Origin: Bidens hawaiensis
Lineage: Eukaryota > Streptophyta > Magnoliopsida > Asterales > Asteraceae
Reading direction: 5' to 3'
DNA length: 64,000 nt
NCBI GenBank assembly: GCA_021521415.1
Contig: JAIQDT010000190.1
Location: 2,170,001 to 2,234,000 of the forward strand
The position numbers were made by a program, and so were the translations under genes. The notes under the pieces were generated by a model, which was given only the letters and a program-made list of their open reading frames with translations, was not told the DNA's origin and made no database searches. Position 1 is the stretch's first letter, and each line of letters opens with the position of its first letter. Positions 51,845 to 63,828 of this stretch are shown piece by piece.

Positions 51845-54469
51845 TGTAACGATTCCGGCAAATCCAGGTATACCCTAGCCGGTATATACTATTTACGTGT
51901 CATTTGATATTGATTATGTGAGTTATAGTACGTTTATACAAGTATATATGATTCATAGTACGAATCATACTCGATTATATAGTGAATCGTATTGGAATTA
52001 CAATTAACCAATGAACGATTATTGAAACCCGAACGAATCGGGAATTACATTATAGACGAAGTATATAATGTTTAGTGATGTTTTCGAAGTATTAATGCTT
52101 CGGGATAAGTGAATTATAGCACAGAACAAGGATTTCGATTTATTAGTACGTCGATACGATAAACGAAACCTTTAACATCAAACCAAGCAAGAGACGATCG
52201 ATCAAACCGAAAAAGATGCACAAAGACCGACAATACGATGTGTTAAGTCATTTAACGTCATGATTTAAGTTTTTAAAGTTTTTAAATCAGTTTTATGTAA
52301 ATTTTATTTTAACCCGAAAAACGACCATTTTAGGCTCGTTTTAAGCCGAATTACGAGTTTAAACGAGAAACGAACTGAACCAGACTATCCACAACATTAT
52401 CCGGATTGTGTAATCCAAATGTGTGGCCATGGTTTGAGATGTGGGCCCCCCCCCACACCACCATATGGCCGGCCCTCTACACACACACTCACAGATTACA
52501 TTTTCTTTTTTTCAACAAAAACTCTCTCAAATCTCTCAACTCTCATCCACATTCATCCAATATTCTTGAGTTCTAACCAAGATTTGAAGGTATAAACATG
52601 TTTTTAATGCTTGATTCTTGTTTCTAATTCTATAATCTTGAGAAAAGGAGGTTTCATGTGAAAAATGGGTGAAAACCCGAGATGAAACCGATTCTCGTGT
52701 GATCAAGGGATGTATACAAGCTATACAAAGGATCTTGATCCAAGTAATTAGTTAAAAGAGTTTAGAATGAAATTTTACGGTTGAAATCTTATAAAAATGA
52801 GTTTCCATGTGAAAGACGGGTGAAAACCCGAGATGAAACCGACTCTTGCATGATCAAGAGATGTATACAAGTTATACAAGGGATCTTGGTCCAAGAAATG
52901 AGTAAAAAGAGTCGAGAACGGATTTTAACGGTTAAAACCTTTGTTTTTATATCAAAACCGACACTATGAAAGACATGGTTTGATTTTTGGTGTAACTTGC
53001 TTGGTATAGTGTTATTGTGCTTGTAAGTGTTGTATCTAGTGGCTAGCAAAGGCTAGAAACCCGGATCTTTGCGATCTAACGCTAGAAAACACAAGATAGT
53101 TCGGTTTTCGTGTGATTTAGTGAGTTTGGACAGATTGTAGTGTACTTAGATTCGGGTCACGAAATTTCACAGAGATGATCTACACATGAAAATATGAGAT
53201 CTGTGAATTTTTGGTAATTTTTGGATAAAAGATGAATATTTGGTGAATTTAATGCTCGGTTTTGGCCAAAAATGGTGAAAAATAGCTAAACTTGATGAAA
53301 AATTCTGGAAAATTTAGGATAAGCTTTCTATAACATATAAAAGTCACACACAAAATTTGAGATCAGTTGGAGAAGTCTAAGGGGGCTTTTCGGTAAAACG
53401 AGTTCTAGGGCTTTCTAGTTCGGTTTTTGTGAAAATGGCTTGAAAAATGAGTTTTGGGTTCTGAAAAAATTCCAGGGAGTTATGAGGATGGCAGGGATCA
53501 TCCCGGAAAAATTTGGGATTTTTCTAAAGTCTTTTGGTATTCTTGACATATTTAGTGTTTTAATTAGGTTTAAAAATAGATAAATAAATGTAAATATAAG
53601 AAAATAAATCTGGAAAATTTTTATAAAGTTTCTTACTGTCAAAATAAGTGTTGTGCAAAATTTCAAGACCCGAGACTAAACGGGTAATTATTTGTGCTAA
53701 AAAGAACATAAAAACAAATTTCTAAAGCTTAAAACGTGTAAACCGGCAAAACTCGCATAAGCGAGCTGACTGGTATATAAAAACCTAAAAATTGACCATT
53801 TTCATAAAACTAAGTAAATTAAGTAAAAATAAATCATCCGAAAATAATTCGGATGATTTGGGTAATTTTACCCGATTTTACTGTTTCCGGCACCTAAATG
53901 ACGGAAACGGGCCCCGCGGCCAAACGGGGTGTCCAAACCGAGCTCTAATTTCATCACTTTAACTAAATTAACAGTCAAACACCATTTTTGGGTTAAGTGT
54001 GAATAAACTCATTTTTGAAACTAAAAACGGATGACCGTGCTAGGCACGCAAATTAAGGAAAACATAAAAATGATAATTTTGACCGTCCGACTCTAAGTAA
54101 TGGCACAATCTGAGTCCTTAGGAGTGTCACGGGGTTAACATTGTCCCCGGATCGAGTACAGTACTGGGTTAACAATGTCCCCAGATGTGCCGATTAACAC
54201 GGATTTAATTTATGGGAATTATATAGTAACGACTAAATATTATATTACAGATCCAGGCACGTAGCTGTTCATTGTATTACCCACCGACTCACAAAAAGGT
54301 GAGTTTTCACGAGCCCCTTTTACTAAACTGTTTTAAATATTTTCCCGGGGCGGAAAGCATGTATTTATTAAAGTATTTAAGTACATACTGATCGTATGGA
54401 AATACTTGTATATTTAAATATATATATGGTTTGATGCATAGAATATATAAATTGTTTATCGTGTGGATT

Positions 54470-54914
54470 GTTCTGGGGTAACATAGTTCCCAGGGGGTAT
54501 TATTGTCCTGGGGTAACATAGTTCCCAGAGGTTATTATTGTTCTGGGGTAACGTAGTTCCCAGAGGTTATTATTGTTCTGGGGTAACGTAGTTCCCAGAG
54601 GTTATTATTGTTCTGGGGTAACTTAGTTCCCAGAGGTTATTATTGTTCTAGGGTAACATAGTTCCCAGAGGTTATTATTGTTCTGGGGTAACATAGTTCC
54701 CAGAGGTTATTATTGTTCTGGGGTAACATAGTTCCCAGAGGTTATTATTGTTCTGGGGTAACATAGTTCCCAGGGGTTATTATTGTTCTGGGGTAACATA
54801 GTTCCCAGAGGTTATTATTGTTCTGGGATAACATAGTTCCCAGGGGTTATTATTGTTCTGGGGTAACGTAGTTCCCAGAGGTTATTATTGTTCTAGGGTA
54901 ACATAGTTCCCAGC
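54470..54914 (+). repeat. minisatellite of inner 3' LTR, 13 units of 35 bp
   Basis: Same unit as in the 5' LTR, with 13 copies and only one of the five-unit series. Some units carry private changes (TTCTAGGG, GGGATAAC). Confidence 0.9.
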
Positions 54915-54983
54915 GTAATTTCATTGCTAATAAATGATTATTAAAATGATCTGTCAGTGTTTATTTAAATTAGTGAAACTCAC

Positions 54984-54999
54984 CAACTATTCGTAGTTG
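54984..54999 (+). other. CAACTA-TTCG-TAGTTG hairpin, inner 3' LTR
   Basis: Identical 16-base hairpin after the minisatellite. The 3' LTR of the outer element has it at 63526-63541. Confidence 0.7.
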
Positions 55000-55290
55000 A
55001 CCCGTTTTCTTACAAGTTTTCTAGGTATGCCCAAGTTGGAATGATTGATATGTGCTTAACTATCTGTGCTACCTGTTGGAAGCTTGCTGCTCTATATTTT
55101 GTAATGAATATATTAATGTCTTATCGGTAAAATATGTGTGTAACACCTAGACAGTAACGAAACTCGCAACAATGTAATATGTTATAAATTAATGTAGTGG
55201 TATTTTCTTTATAAGCAATGCTGTTGATATCAGATGTGTCTGTTGCATCCCGTGTACGTTTCCGCTGCGGTTACGGGGTGTTACACTGTG

Positions 55291-55581
55291 ACTCCACCTG
55301 TGTGGGGTCTCCCCAGGCAGGAGAGGGATGCGGCGGCGTGGCTACGAGTGCTCACCGAACAGGTGAATGAGCACTCCGCCTCCTTGACGGTGGGGGTACA
55401 GAGGCGGATGTACCTAGGGGACTGCATACTGGACCACCAGTATGCGATTTCGCAGCTGAAGAGGGAGTGCTCATACTCCCAGTGGATGATCGGCCGGATG
55501 GAGACACGGATCCGGGTTATGCTAGCTGTGATGGTGGTGTTGGTGGCGGTGTTGGTGGGTTTGGTATACCACCGTGTTTAG
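55291..55581 (+). pseudogene. outer Tekay extra ORF, 3' half
   Basis: Continues the ORF split at 42170: PPVWGLPRQERDAAAWLRVL, the helical central part, and the C-terminal hydrophobic segment VMLAVMVVLVAVLVGLVYHR, stopping at 55581. The final YHRV is identical to the inner copy, and the hydrophobic character is retained despite several residue changes. No lesion other than the nested insertion is seen. Confidence 0.75.
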
Positions 55582-55952
55582 TTGTGTTAGGATGGGAGTA
55601 GACAGGGACCGCTTTTTGATACTCTATGTAAGCAGTTAGTGGTGATGCTAACATAGAGTGAATCTTGGGTAGTTATAATACAACCACTGGCCCTTAGGGG
55701 GGTCTCTTTTGGGGCATATCGTTATAGATACTTTTGGGTATCATTCAAACACTGACCCATTGTGGGTTATGTCGAGATGATGCCGACATAGGCTCTATGT
55801 AGAAAAACTTAACTTATGTAATGATGACAGGAAACGTATGTGAACTGATATGGATGTAAAATGTACTAATGCTTATTAATGAATGGAATGTTTGTTGTGT
55901 TTTATGATTGGAACTTGTATTAATTATATATATTTTCTTGATGTTGTGTAGA
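55582..55952 (+). other. outer Tekay spacer between extra ORF and gag
   Basis: No frame. Similar throughout to 46724-47100, including a donor-like TATGTAAGC near 55625 and GTTGTGTAG just before the gag ATG at 55953. Confidence 0.4.
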
Positions 55953-56843
55953 ATGGCACCAAAACGTTCAGCCCAATTGTCGGAAGTGGACGTGAGCCGT
56001 TTGATTGCTCAACAGTTAGAGGCGGCGATACCGGATATAGTATCGCGCATCGCCGCCAGTATTAACAATTCGACCAATCCAGCCCCTCCGAGCAATCAAA
56101 CGACCACCAATAATGACGGGGAACAAAATGTTAATCCTCCACAGAATGATAACACGATTCCGAGTAATGACGCACCGCCTAGGGTGGTCGTTACAGACAG
56201 TAATGGCCCTATACCTACGGTAGAGACGAACCGTACTGAACCGATTCGTGCATCCAGGGGATGTTCGATCAAAGACTTTATGTTGTGCAAACCTCTAGAG
56301 TTTAGCGGGTCTGAAGGACCAAATGGGTTAGTTAAGTGGATGGAGAAAATAGAATCCGTTGTGAATATCAGCAACTGCCCCGAGGATTGTGTTGTTAAGT
56401 ATGCTACCTGCACATTCACGGACCATGCCTTGACATGGTGGAACACGATAGTGCAGACCCGGGGTCAGGCGGCGACAAACCGCATGACCTGGACAGAGCT
56501 CAAGGCTCTTGTACTGGAACATTTCTGCCCGAAAAACGAATTGCAAAAATTAGAGAATGAATTGTGGAACCTGGAGATGCAGGGGGCAGACCATTTGGGT
56601 TATACGAACCGGTTTAATGAGTTGTCACGATTGGTACCATGGTTGGTCACCCCTGAGTCGAAGAGGGTTGAGCGTTATATTTGGGGGCTAACTCCAGTTG
56701 TAAGGAGTATAGTCAATTCTGGGGGACACCAGACGTATGAGGGTGCGGTGACGCAAGCTGGTATCGTCACGTATGATTTCGTAAGAAGCGGGTCACTGAA
56801 GGTGGCGGGAGAGTCCGCTGGGGGGAAAGCGGGGTACACATGA
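55953..56843 (+). pseudogene. outer Tekay gag, N-terminal part
   Basis: MAPKRSAQLSEVDVSRLIAQ at 55953 through the gag domain (GCSIKDFMLCKPLEFSGSEG, WTELKALVLEHFCPKNELQK) to VAGESAGGKAGYT and TGA. One extra G in the G-run at about 56816-56824, relative to the inner copy, shifts the frame and gives the early stop. Without it the frame continues into the zinc knuckles at 56905 onward. Confidence 0.88.
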
Positions 56844-56904
56844 CCAAAGGATCCAGGAAAAGCAGCAAAATAAACGTGCTAGGCCCACTGCCCAAAACTA
56901 CGCC

Positions 56905-57933
56905 ATGACTAGTTCAGGCGGAAGACAAGAACCGCATAAGGGAACGTTTCCTAAGTGTGGGAAATGCGGTTACCACCATGGTGGTATGTGCAAAGAGGTA
57001 GTGTGCCACCGGTGCGGCAGGATTGGGCACTACGCACCGAGTTGTAGGACAAACCTGAACAACCTGAACCGACAACCGCAACCTATCCGTGCGCAGCCAT
57101 TTAGGACCCAACCAGCCCGACAACAAAACCCGCAAGGAAACCAAATGGTGACCACCAGCCGTGCTTGCTATGAATGCGGCAGCACAGATCACTTCAAGAG
57201 AAACTGTCCGAAGCTGAACCAGGGAGGAAATGGTCGGCAAACCGCGGGTCAGGCATCGTCGTCCAATCCGGCGCGAGGCCGAGCATTTGTGATGGGGGCG
57301 AACGAAGCACGCCAGGACCCCAGTGTAGTGACAGGTACATTCCTCGTCTCTGATCATTACGCTTCTGTATTATTTGATACGGGCGCCGATAGAAGTTTTG
57401 TCTCCGTTAGATTCCTGTCGATAGCAAACCTCCCAATTGGTGAAACCATAGAACCTTACACCGTAGAAGTCGCTAACGGTAAAACCATGATAGTTAATCA
57501 GATAGTTCGGAATTGCCCTTTTATTCTGAACGATCAATCCCTTCCGATTGACTTGTTACCGGTAGAATTGGGTAATTTTGACGTGATAGTGGGAATGGAT
57601 TGGTTAGCACGTAACAAAGTAGAAATAAACTGTGAAAAGAAAATCGTCAAGATCCGGGTGTCGGATGACGAAGAGATATTAGTGCAAGGAGAAAAGTCAG
57701 GCACCATGATATCATTTATATCCCACCTCAAGGTGTTAAAATACATACGCCAAGGATGCGTGGCGTATCTAGCAAGCTTGACGGCCACTGATTCTGAGGA
57801 GAAACGGGTGGATGATATTCCAGTGGTACGCGAATTTCCACAAGTCTTCCCAGAAAAACTTCCTGGATTACCGCCAACCCGACAGGTCGATTTCAGAATC
57901 GATCTATTACCTCAAGCTGGCCCTGTTGCTTAG
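56905..57933 (+). pseudogene. outer Tekay gag zinc knuckles and protease
   Basis: CGKCGYHHGGMC, CHRCGRIGHYAPSC and CYECGSTDHFKRNC bind zinc and nucleic acid. Protease has LFDTGADRSFVS (DTG at 57376-57384) and IVGMDWLARNKVEINC. It ends at TAG 57931-57933, where the inner copy has Lys (AAG), shortly before RT. It is in the same frame as the next segment. Confidence 0.88.
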
Positions 57934-57960
57934 GCACCCTACCGACTTGCACCATCAGAG

Positions 57961-60660
57961 ATGCAAGAATTATCCAACCAATTGCAAGAATTGTTGGATA
58001 AAGGATTTATACGTCCTAGTTATTCCCCGTGGGGTGCACCGGTACTATTCGTGAAAAAGAAGGACGGAAGCCTTAGAATGTGCATTGATTACAGGGAGCT
58101 GAACAAGTTGACAGTCGAAAATAGGTATCCTCTCCCCCGAATTGATGACCTGTTCGACCAACTGCAAGGTGCGAGCTATTTCTCAAAAATTGATCTTAGA
58201 TCGGGGTACCATCAGGTTAGAATTCAGGAGGAGGATATCCCAAAAACCGCATTCCGGACTCGCTACGGCCATTACGAGTTCTTAGTTATGCCTTTCGGGC
58301 TAACAAATGCGCCAGCAGTATTCATGGATCTCATGAATCGAGTCTGTAAACCCTACCTCGATAAATTCTTCATCGTGTTTATTGACGATATTTTGATATA
58401 CTCGAAGAGTAAAGAAGAGCACGAGCAACACTTGAGATTAATTTTAGAGCTTCTAAATCAGGAGAAGTTGTTTGCAAAATTCTCCAAGTGTAACTTTTGG
58501 TTACAAGAAGTGCAATTCCTTGGTCACGTTATAAACCATCAAGGAATACACGTTGATCCAAGTAAGGTTGAAGCAGTTAAGAATTGGCAAGCGCCTAAAT
58601 CGCCAAAGGAAATCCGCCAATTCTTAGGCTTTGCTGGATATTATCGTCGATTTATAGAGAACTTTTCCAGCATTGCCCAACCTTTAACCCTTCTGATCCA
58701 AAAAGATCGAAAGTATGAATGGGGTGAAGAGAAGGAAACGGCATTTCAAACGCTAAAACAAAGATTGTGCCAAGCGCCGATCTTAAGTCTCCCCGACGGA
58801 GACGATGGTTTTGTCGTGTATTGTGATGCATCCCGGAAAGGGTTAGGATGCGTGTTGATGCAAAATAATAAGGTCATAGCCTATGCTTCTCGACAGTTAA
58901 AAATACACGAGAAAAATTACACTACTCATGACTTAGAACTGGGAGCAGTTATCTTCGCACTTAAAATCTGGAGACATTATCTCTATGGTACAAAGTGCAC
59001 CATCTTCACCGATCATAAAAGTTTGCAACACATATTCGATCAGAAAGAACTGAATATGAGGCAACGAAGATGGGTCGAGTTATTAAGCGACTATGACTGT
59101 GACATCCGTTATCACCCCGGCAAAGCTAACGTCGTAGCCGATGCCTTGAGTAGGAAGGATCGGGTTAAACCATTGCGAGTGCGAGCGTTGGGGATGATAG
59201 TCCAGTCGAACCTTTCGGATTTGATTCGAGTCGCTCAACGCGAGGCGTTGAAAGAGGACCAATTGGAAAAAGAAGGACTTTACGGTAACGAGAAGAATTT
59301 CGAACAGCGCGTGGACGAAATTTTCTATTTCAAAAATCGGATTTGGATCCCGACCCTCCATAACCTTCATGAACTAATCATGGACGAAGCGCATAAATCA
59401 AAATATTCCATACATCCGGGATCGGATAAGATGTACAAGGATGTGAAGGAGTTCTACTGGTGGCCGGGTATGAAAAAGGATATAGCCACATACGTCGGCA
59501 AGTGTACGACGTGTGCGAGGGTTAAGGCGGAGCACCAGAAACCTTCGGGAATGTTACAACAACCGGAAATTCCTGAATGGAAGTGGGAGCAGATCACGAT
59601 GGATTTTGTGACACATCTCCCCAAGACGTCCCGAGGACATGATGCAATTTGGGTAGTCGTGGATCGATTAACCAAATCGGCACATTTTATTCCGATTAGA
59701 AATAATTATAACACAGAGAGACTTGCGCAGATTTATATAAATGAAATTGTGTCTCGTCATGGTATACCCATCTCGATCATCTCCGATCGGGATAGCCATT
59801 TCACCTCCAAACTTTGGCAAGCTGTGCAAGAAGCGCTGGGAACGCGTATTGATCTAAGCACAGCTTACCACCCTCAAACCGATGGTCAGTCTGAAAGGAC
59901 CATCCAAACCCTGGAGGATTTGCTTCGTGCATGCGTACTGGATTTTAAGGGAAATTGGGATCAACATCTCCCACTCGTTGAATTTTCCTATAATAACAGT
60001 TACCATAGCAGTATAAAGGCAGCACCTTACGAAGCATTGTATGGACGGAAGTGCCGATCACCACTCTGCTGGACTGAGGTGGGCGACACACAGGTTATTA
60101 GATCAGATCTGGTCCAGGAAACGACCAGCAAAATTCTTGAAATTAAGAACAATCTAAAGGCCGCACGGGATCAGCAGAAGAGTTATGCCGATACCCGTAG
60201 AAAACCGTTATCATTTGAGAAAGGTGATAAAGTGTATTTGAAAATATCACCTTGGAAAGGAGTAGTCAGATTTGGAAAGGCGGGGAAGTTAGCCCCTAGA
60301 TACATTGGACCATTCGACATTACTGCAAAAATCGGTCCTGTACCATACCGATTAGAACTGCCTGATGAACTGAGTGCAGTTCACAACGTGTTTCACGTGT
60401 CGAACTTGAAAAGGTGTCTGTCGGATGAGACATCGGTGTTACCTTTAGAGGGTGTCCAAATAAATGATAAGCTCAACATCGTAGAGGAGCCCATAGAAAT
60501 AGTAGACGGGAAAATCAAACAACTTAGACACAACAAGATCTCGTTGGTCAAAGTTAGATGGAACTCGCAACGAGGCCCAGAATATACATGGGAACGAAAG
60601 GACGAATTTCGGAAGAAATACCCCCATCTATTTCCTCAAAAGGAAGTAGTTGACGCGTAA
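57961..60660 (+). CDS. outer Tekay RT, RNase H, integrase and chromodomain, 899-aa open frame
   Basis: Open from a Met at 57961 to TAA at 60660. The true start of the polyprotein is upstream. [26 protein letters not shown] at 58378-58389, [20 protein letters not shown]. RNase [41 protein letters not shown]. Integrase: [13 protein letters not shown]...CTTCA zinc region, [46 protein letters not shown]. Chromodomain: [20 protein letters not shown] to [20 protein letters not shown]. All catalytic residues are visible, so the enzymes would be functional if expressed. The upstream stop and frameshift separate them from gag. Confidence 0.9.
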   Translation: MQELSNQLQELLDKGFIRPSYSPWGAPVLFVKKKDGSLRMCIDYRELNKLTVENRYPLPRIDDLFDQLQGASYFSKIDLRSGYHQVRIQEEDIPKTAFRTRYGHYEFLVMPFGLTNAPAVFMDLMNRVCKPYLDKFFIVFIDDILIYSKSKEEHEQHLRLILELLNQEKLFAKFSKCNFWLQEVQFLGHVINHQGIHVDPSKVEAVKNWQAPKSPKEIRQFLGFAGYYRRFIENFSSIAQPLTLLIQKDRKYEWGEEKETAFQTLKQRLCQAPILSLPDGDDGFVVYCDASRKGLGCVLMQNNKVIAYASRQLKIHEKNYTTHDLELGAVIFALKIWRHYLYGTKCTIFTDHKSLQHIFDQKELNMRQRRWVELLSDYDCDIRYHPGKANVVADALSRKDRVKPLRVRALGMIVQSNLSDLIRVAQREALKEDQLEKEGLYGNEKNFEQRVDEIFYFKNRIWIPTLHNLHELIMDEAHKSKYSIHPGSDKMYKDVKEFYWWPGMKKDIATYVGKCTTCARVKAEHQKPSGMLQQPEIPEWKWEQITMDFVTHLPKTSRGHDAIWVVVDRLTKSAHFIPIRNNYNTERLAQIYINEIVSRHGIPISIISDRDSHFTSKLWQAVQEALGTRIDLSTAYHPQTDGQSERTIQTLEDLLRACVLDFKGNWDQHLPLVEFSYNNSYHSSIKAAPYEALYGRKCRSPLCWTEVGDTQVIRSDLVQETTSKILEIKNNLKAARDQQKSYADTRRKPLSFEKGDKVYLKISPWKGVVRFGKAGKLAPRYIGPFDITAKIGPVPYRLELPDELSAVHNVFHVSNLKRCLSDETSVLPLEGVQINDKLNIVEEPIEIVDGKIKQLRHNKISLVKVRWNSQRGPEYTWERKDEFRKKYPHLFPQKEVVDA

Positions 60661-60683
60661 AATTTCGAGGACGAAATTTTTAT

Positions 60684-60696
60684 AACGGGGGGAGAA
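60684..60696 (+). other. polypurine tract of outer Tekay element
   Basis: AACGGGGGGAGAA precedes the 3' LTR start TGTAACGATTCC, identical to the inner element. Confidence 0.85.
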
Positions 60697-63600
60697 TGTA
60701 ACGATTCCGGCAAATTCAGGTATACCCTAGCCGGAATATACTATTTACGTGTTATTTAATACCGAATATATGAATTATAATGTGTTTATATGAGTATATA
60801 AGATTCACAGTACGAATTATACTCGAATGTACAGCTAGTCATATTGAAATTACGATTAATCGATGAACGGTTATTGAAACCCGAACGAATCGGGGATTAC
60901 GTTATAGACGAAATATATAATGTTTAGTGATGTGTACGAAGTATTAAGGCTTCTGGATAAGTGAATTATAGCACAGAAAAAGGATTTCGATTTATTAGTA
61001 CGTCGGTACGTTAAACGAAACCTTTAACATCAAACCAAGCAAGAGACGATCGATCAAGCCGAAAAAGATGCACAATGACCGACAATATGATGTGTTGAGT
61101 CAATAAATGTCACGGTTTAAGTTTTTTAAAGATTTTAAATCAGTTTTATATAAATTTTATTTTTAAGCCGAAAAACGACCGTTTTAGCCTCGTTTTAAGC
61201 CGAATTAAGTGTTTAACCGAAAAACGAACTGAACCAGATTATCCACAACATTATCCGGATTACACAATCCAAATGTGTGGCCATGGTTTGAGATGTGGGC
61301 CCCCCCCCACACATACATGGACCGATCGGTCCATGGATCACACACACACATTTCATTTTTCTTTTTTCTAAGCTCCCAACTCCAAAATCCTCTCAACACC
61401 CTTCAACCTTCATCCAAATCCTTGATTTTTAACAAGAATCATAAGGTAAAAACATGGTTTTAATGGTTGATTCATAGTTTTGATTCCATGATCTTAAGTT
61501 GTTTGCAAGAGAATGAAGTTTCAAGTGAAAAATGGGTGAAAACCCGAGATGAAACCGATTCTTGCGTGATCAAGTGATTTATACAAGTTATACAAGGGAT
61601 CTTGGTCCAAGAAAGGATTTAAAAGAGTCAAAAACGAATTTTTACGGTTAAAATATTTGTTTTGATGTCTTAACCGAAACTATGAAAGAAATGGCTTGAT
61701 TGTGGGTATAACTTGCTTGGTGTGGTGTTGTTGTGCTTGTAGGTGTTGTATCTAGTTGCTAGCAAAGGCTAGAAAGCAAGATCTTTGCGATCTAAAGCTA
61801 GAAACACAAGGTAGTTCGGTTTTTCGTATGATTTGTAACATTTGGACAGATTGTGGTAGACTTAGAGTTGAGTCATGAAATTTCACAGAGATGATCTACA
61901 CATGAAAATATGAGATCTGTGAAATTTTGGTAATTTTTGGATAAAGGATGAATATTTGGTGAATTTAATGCTCGGTTTTGGCTAAAAATGGTGAAAAATA
62001 GCTAAACATCATGAAAACTTCTGGAAAAATTTAGATAAGCTTTTTATAACATATAAAAGTCACACACAAAATTTCAGGTCCATTGGAGAAGTCTAAGTAG
62101 GCTTTTCGGTAAAACGATTTCTAGGGTTTTCTAGCTCGGTTTTGATGAAAATGGCATGAAAAATGAGTTTTTGGTTCTGTAAAAATTACTGGGAACTATA
62201 TGGATGGCAGGAGTCATATCAGAAAAATTTGGGATTTTTCTAAAGTCATTTGGTATTTTCGGCATATTTGGTGTTTAAATGACGTTTAAAAATAGATAAA
62301 TAAATGTTAAATATAAAAATTAATTCTGGAAATATTTTTATAAAATTCCTTACTGTCAAAAACTGATTTGTGCAAAATTTCAAGATCCGAGACTAAACGG
62401 ATATTTATTTGTGCTAAATGGAACTTAAAAACAAACTTTTAAAGCTTAAAACGTGTAAACCGGCAAAGTTCGCCTAAGCGAGCTGACTGGTGTGTAAAAA
62501 CCTTAAAAATGGACTATTTTAATGAAACTAAGTTAGTCAAGTAAAAATAAATCATCCGAAAATAATTCGGATGATTTGGGTAATTTTACCCTATTTAGTC
62601 GTTTCCGGTATATTAAAGACGGAAACGGGCCCCGCGGCCAAACGGGGTGTCTAAACCGAGCTCTAATTTCACCACTTTAATTAAAATATCAATAACAACT
62701 ATTTTCGGGTCGTATGTGGCCAAACTCATTTTTGAAAACATAAAGACGAATAACCGTGCTAGGCACGCAAAACGAGAAAACAAACTAATGGTAGTTTTGA
62801 CTAAAGAACTCTAAGTGATATCACAATCTAAGTCCTGAGAAGTGTTTCGGGGTTAACATTGTCCCCGGATCGTGTACGGTACTGGGTTAACAGTGTCCCC
62901 AGACGTACCGATTAACACGAATTTAAGATATATTAATAGAAATTGTGTAGTAACAACTTAGGGATCGTATTACAGATCCGGACCGGTAGCTGTGCACGAT
63001 ATTACATCTTTGCTCACAAAAAGGTGAGTTCTCACGAGCCCCTTTTTATTGAACTGTTTTAAATATTTTCCCGGGGCGGAAATCATGTTTTTATCAAAGT
63101 GTTTAAGTACATGCCGATCGCATGGAAATGAATGTATTTATATAATGTTTATTGTACGGGAATCGTACGGTAATGTATTAAGATGGTAATTGTCTGAGTT
63201 GCTAATATTGTAAGGCCCGAAACAGTATTCTGGGTTAACAGTGTCCCCAGAGGTTATTAAATGTATTTCTGGGTTAACAGTGTCCCCAGAGGCTATTAAA
63301 TGTATTTCTGGGTTAACAGTGTCCCCAGAGGTTATTAAATGTGTTTCTGGGTTAACAGTGTCCCAGAGGTTATTAAATGTGTTTCTGGGTTAACAGTGTC
63401 CCAGAGGTTATTAAATGTGTTTCCGGGTTAACAGAGTTTTCACTTATAGGCTCAGCATAATTACATCATTAATTTATGATTATTAAAATGATTTGTCATG
63501 GTTTATTTAAATTTGTGAAACTCACCAACTATTCGTAGTTGACCCGTTTTCTTTGCATGCTTTCTAGGTACACCCAAATTGGAATGAATGATACGTGCTT

Positions 63601-63828
63601 GATGATGTGTGCTATTTTGTGGAAGATTAAGGATCTATATTTTGCAATAAATATGTTAATGTACTATCGGTAAAACTTATGTGATAACACCTAGATAGTA
63701 ACGAAACTCGGAACAATGTAATTCGTTTAAATTAATGTAGTGGTGTTTTCTTTATAAGCAATGCTGTTGATATCAGATGTGTCTGTTGCATCCCGTGTAC
63801 GTTTCCGCTGCGGTTACGGGGTGTTACA
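60697..63828 (+). repeat. 3' LTR of outer Tekay element
   Basis: 3132 bases, matching 38370-41499 almost base for base. It includes the 20-bp palindrome (61316-61335), six minisatellite units (about 63228-63435) and the TTCG hairpin (63526-63541). It ends GGGGTGTTACA, followed by ATCTT and resumed copia RT. Confidence 0.92.

Larger units (their letters stand above)
42171..55285 (+). mobile_element. inner Tekay-type chromovirus (13.1 kb)
   Basis: LTRs 42171-45764 and 51845-55285 enclose a primer site, the extra ORF, gag-pol and a polypurine tract. CTGTG is duplicated at 42166-42170 and 55286-55290. It is inserted in the extra ORF of a close relative, in the same orientation. LTR differences are few (about five in the first 600 bases), apart from one 175-bp minisatellite block and a short indel near 52460. 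Gag-pol carries three nonsense changes and one frameshift relative to the outer copy. Confidence 0.93.
51845..55285 (+). repeat. 3' LTR of inner Tekay element
   Basis: Starts TGTAACGATTCCGGC and ends GGGGTGTTACA; 3441 bases. It is shorter than the 5' LTR chiefly by one five-unit minisatellite block. It has an extra segment with CATATGGCCGGCC near 52460. Confidence 0.92.
38370..63828 (+). mobile_element. outer Tekay-type chromovirus (gypsy), interrupted by inner copy
   Basis: LTRs 38370-41499 and 60697-63828 are nearly identical (about four substitutions in the first 560 bases by eye). They flank a primer site, an extra small ORF, gag-pol with chromodomain and a polypurine tract. The target duplication is ATCTT. 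Without the inner element (42171-55285) and its duplicated CTGTG, its own length is about 12.3 kb. Gag-pol carries one frameshift and one stop. Tekay placement rests on the integrase C-terminal chromodomain and the long LTRs. Confidence 0.92.
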
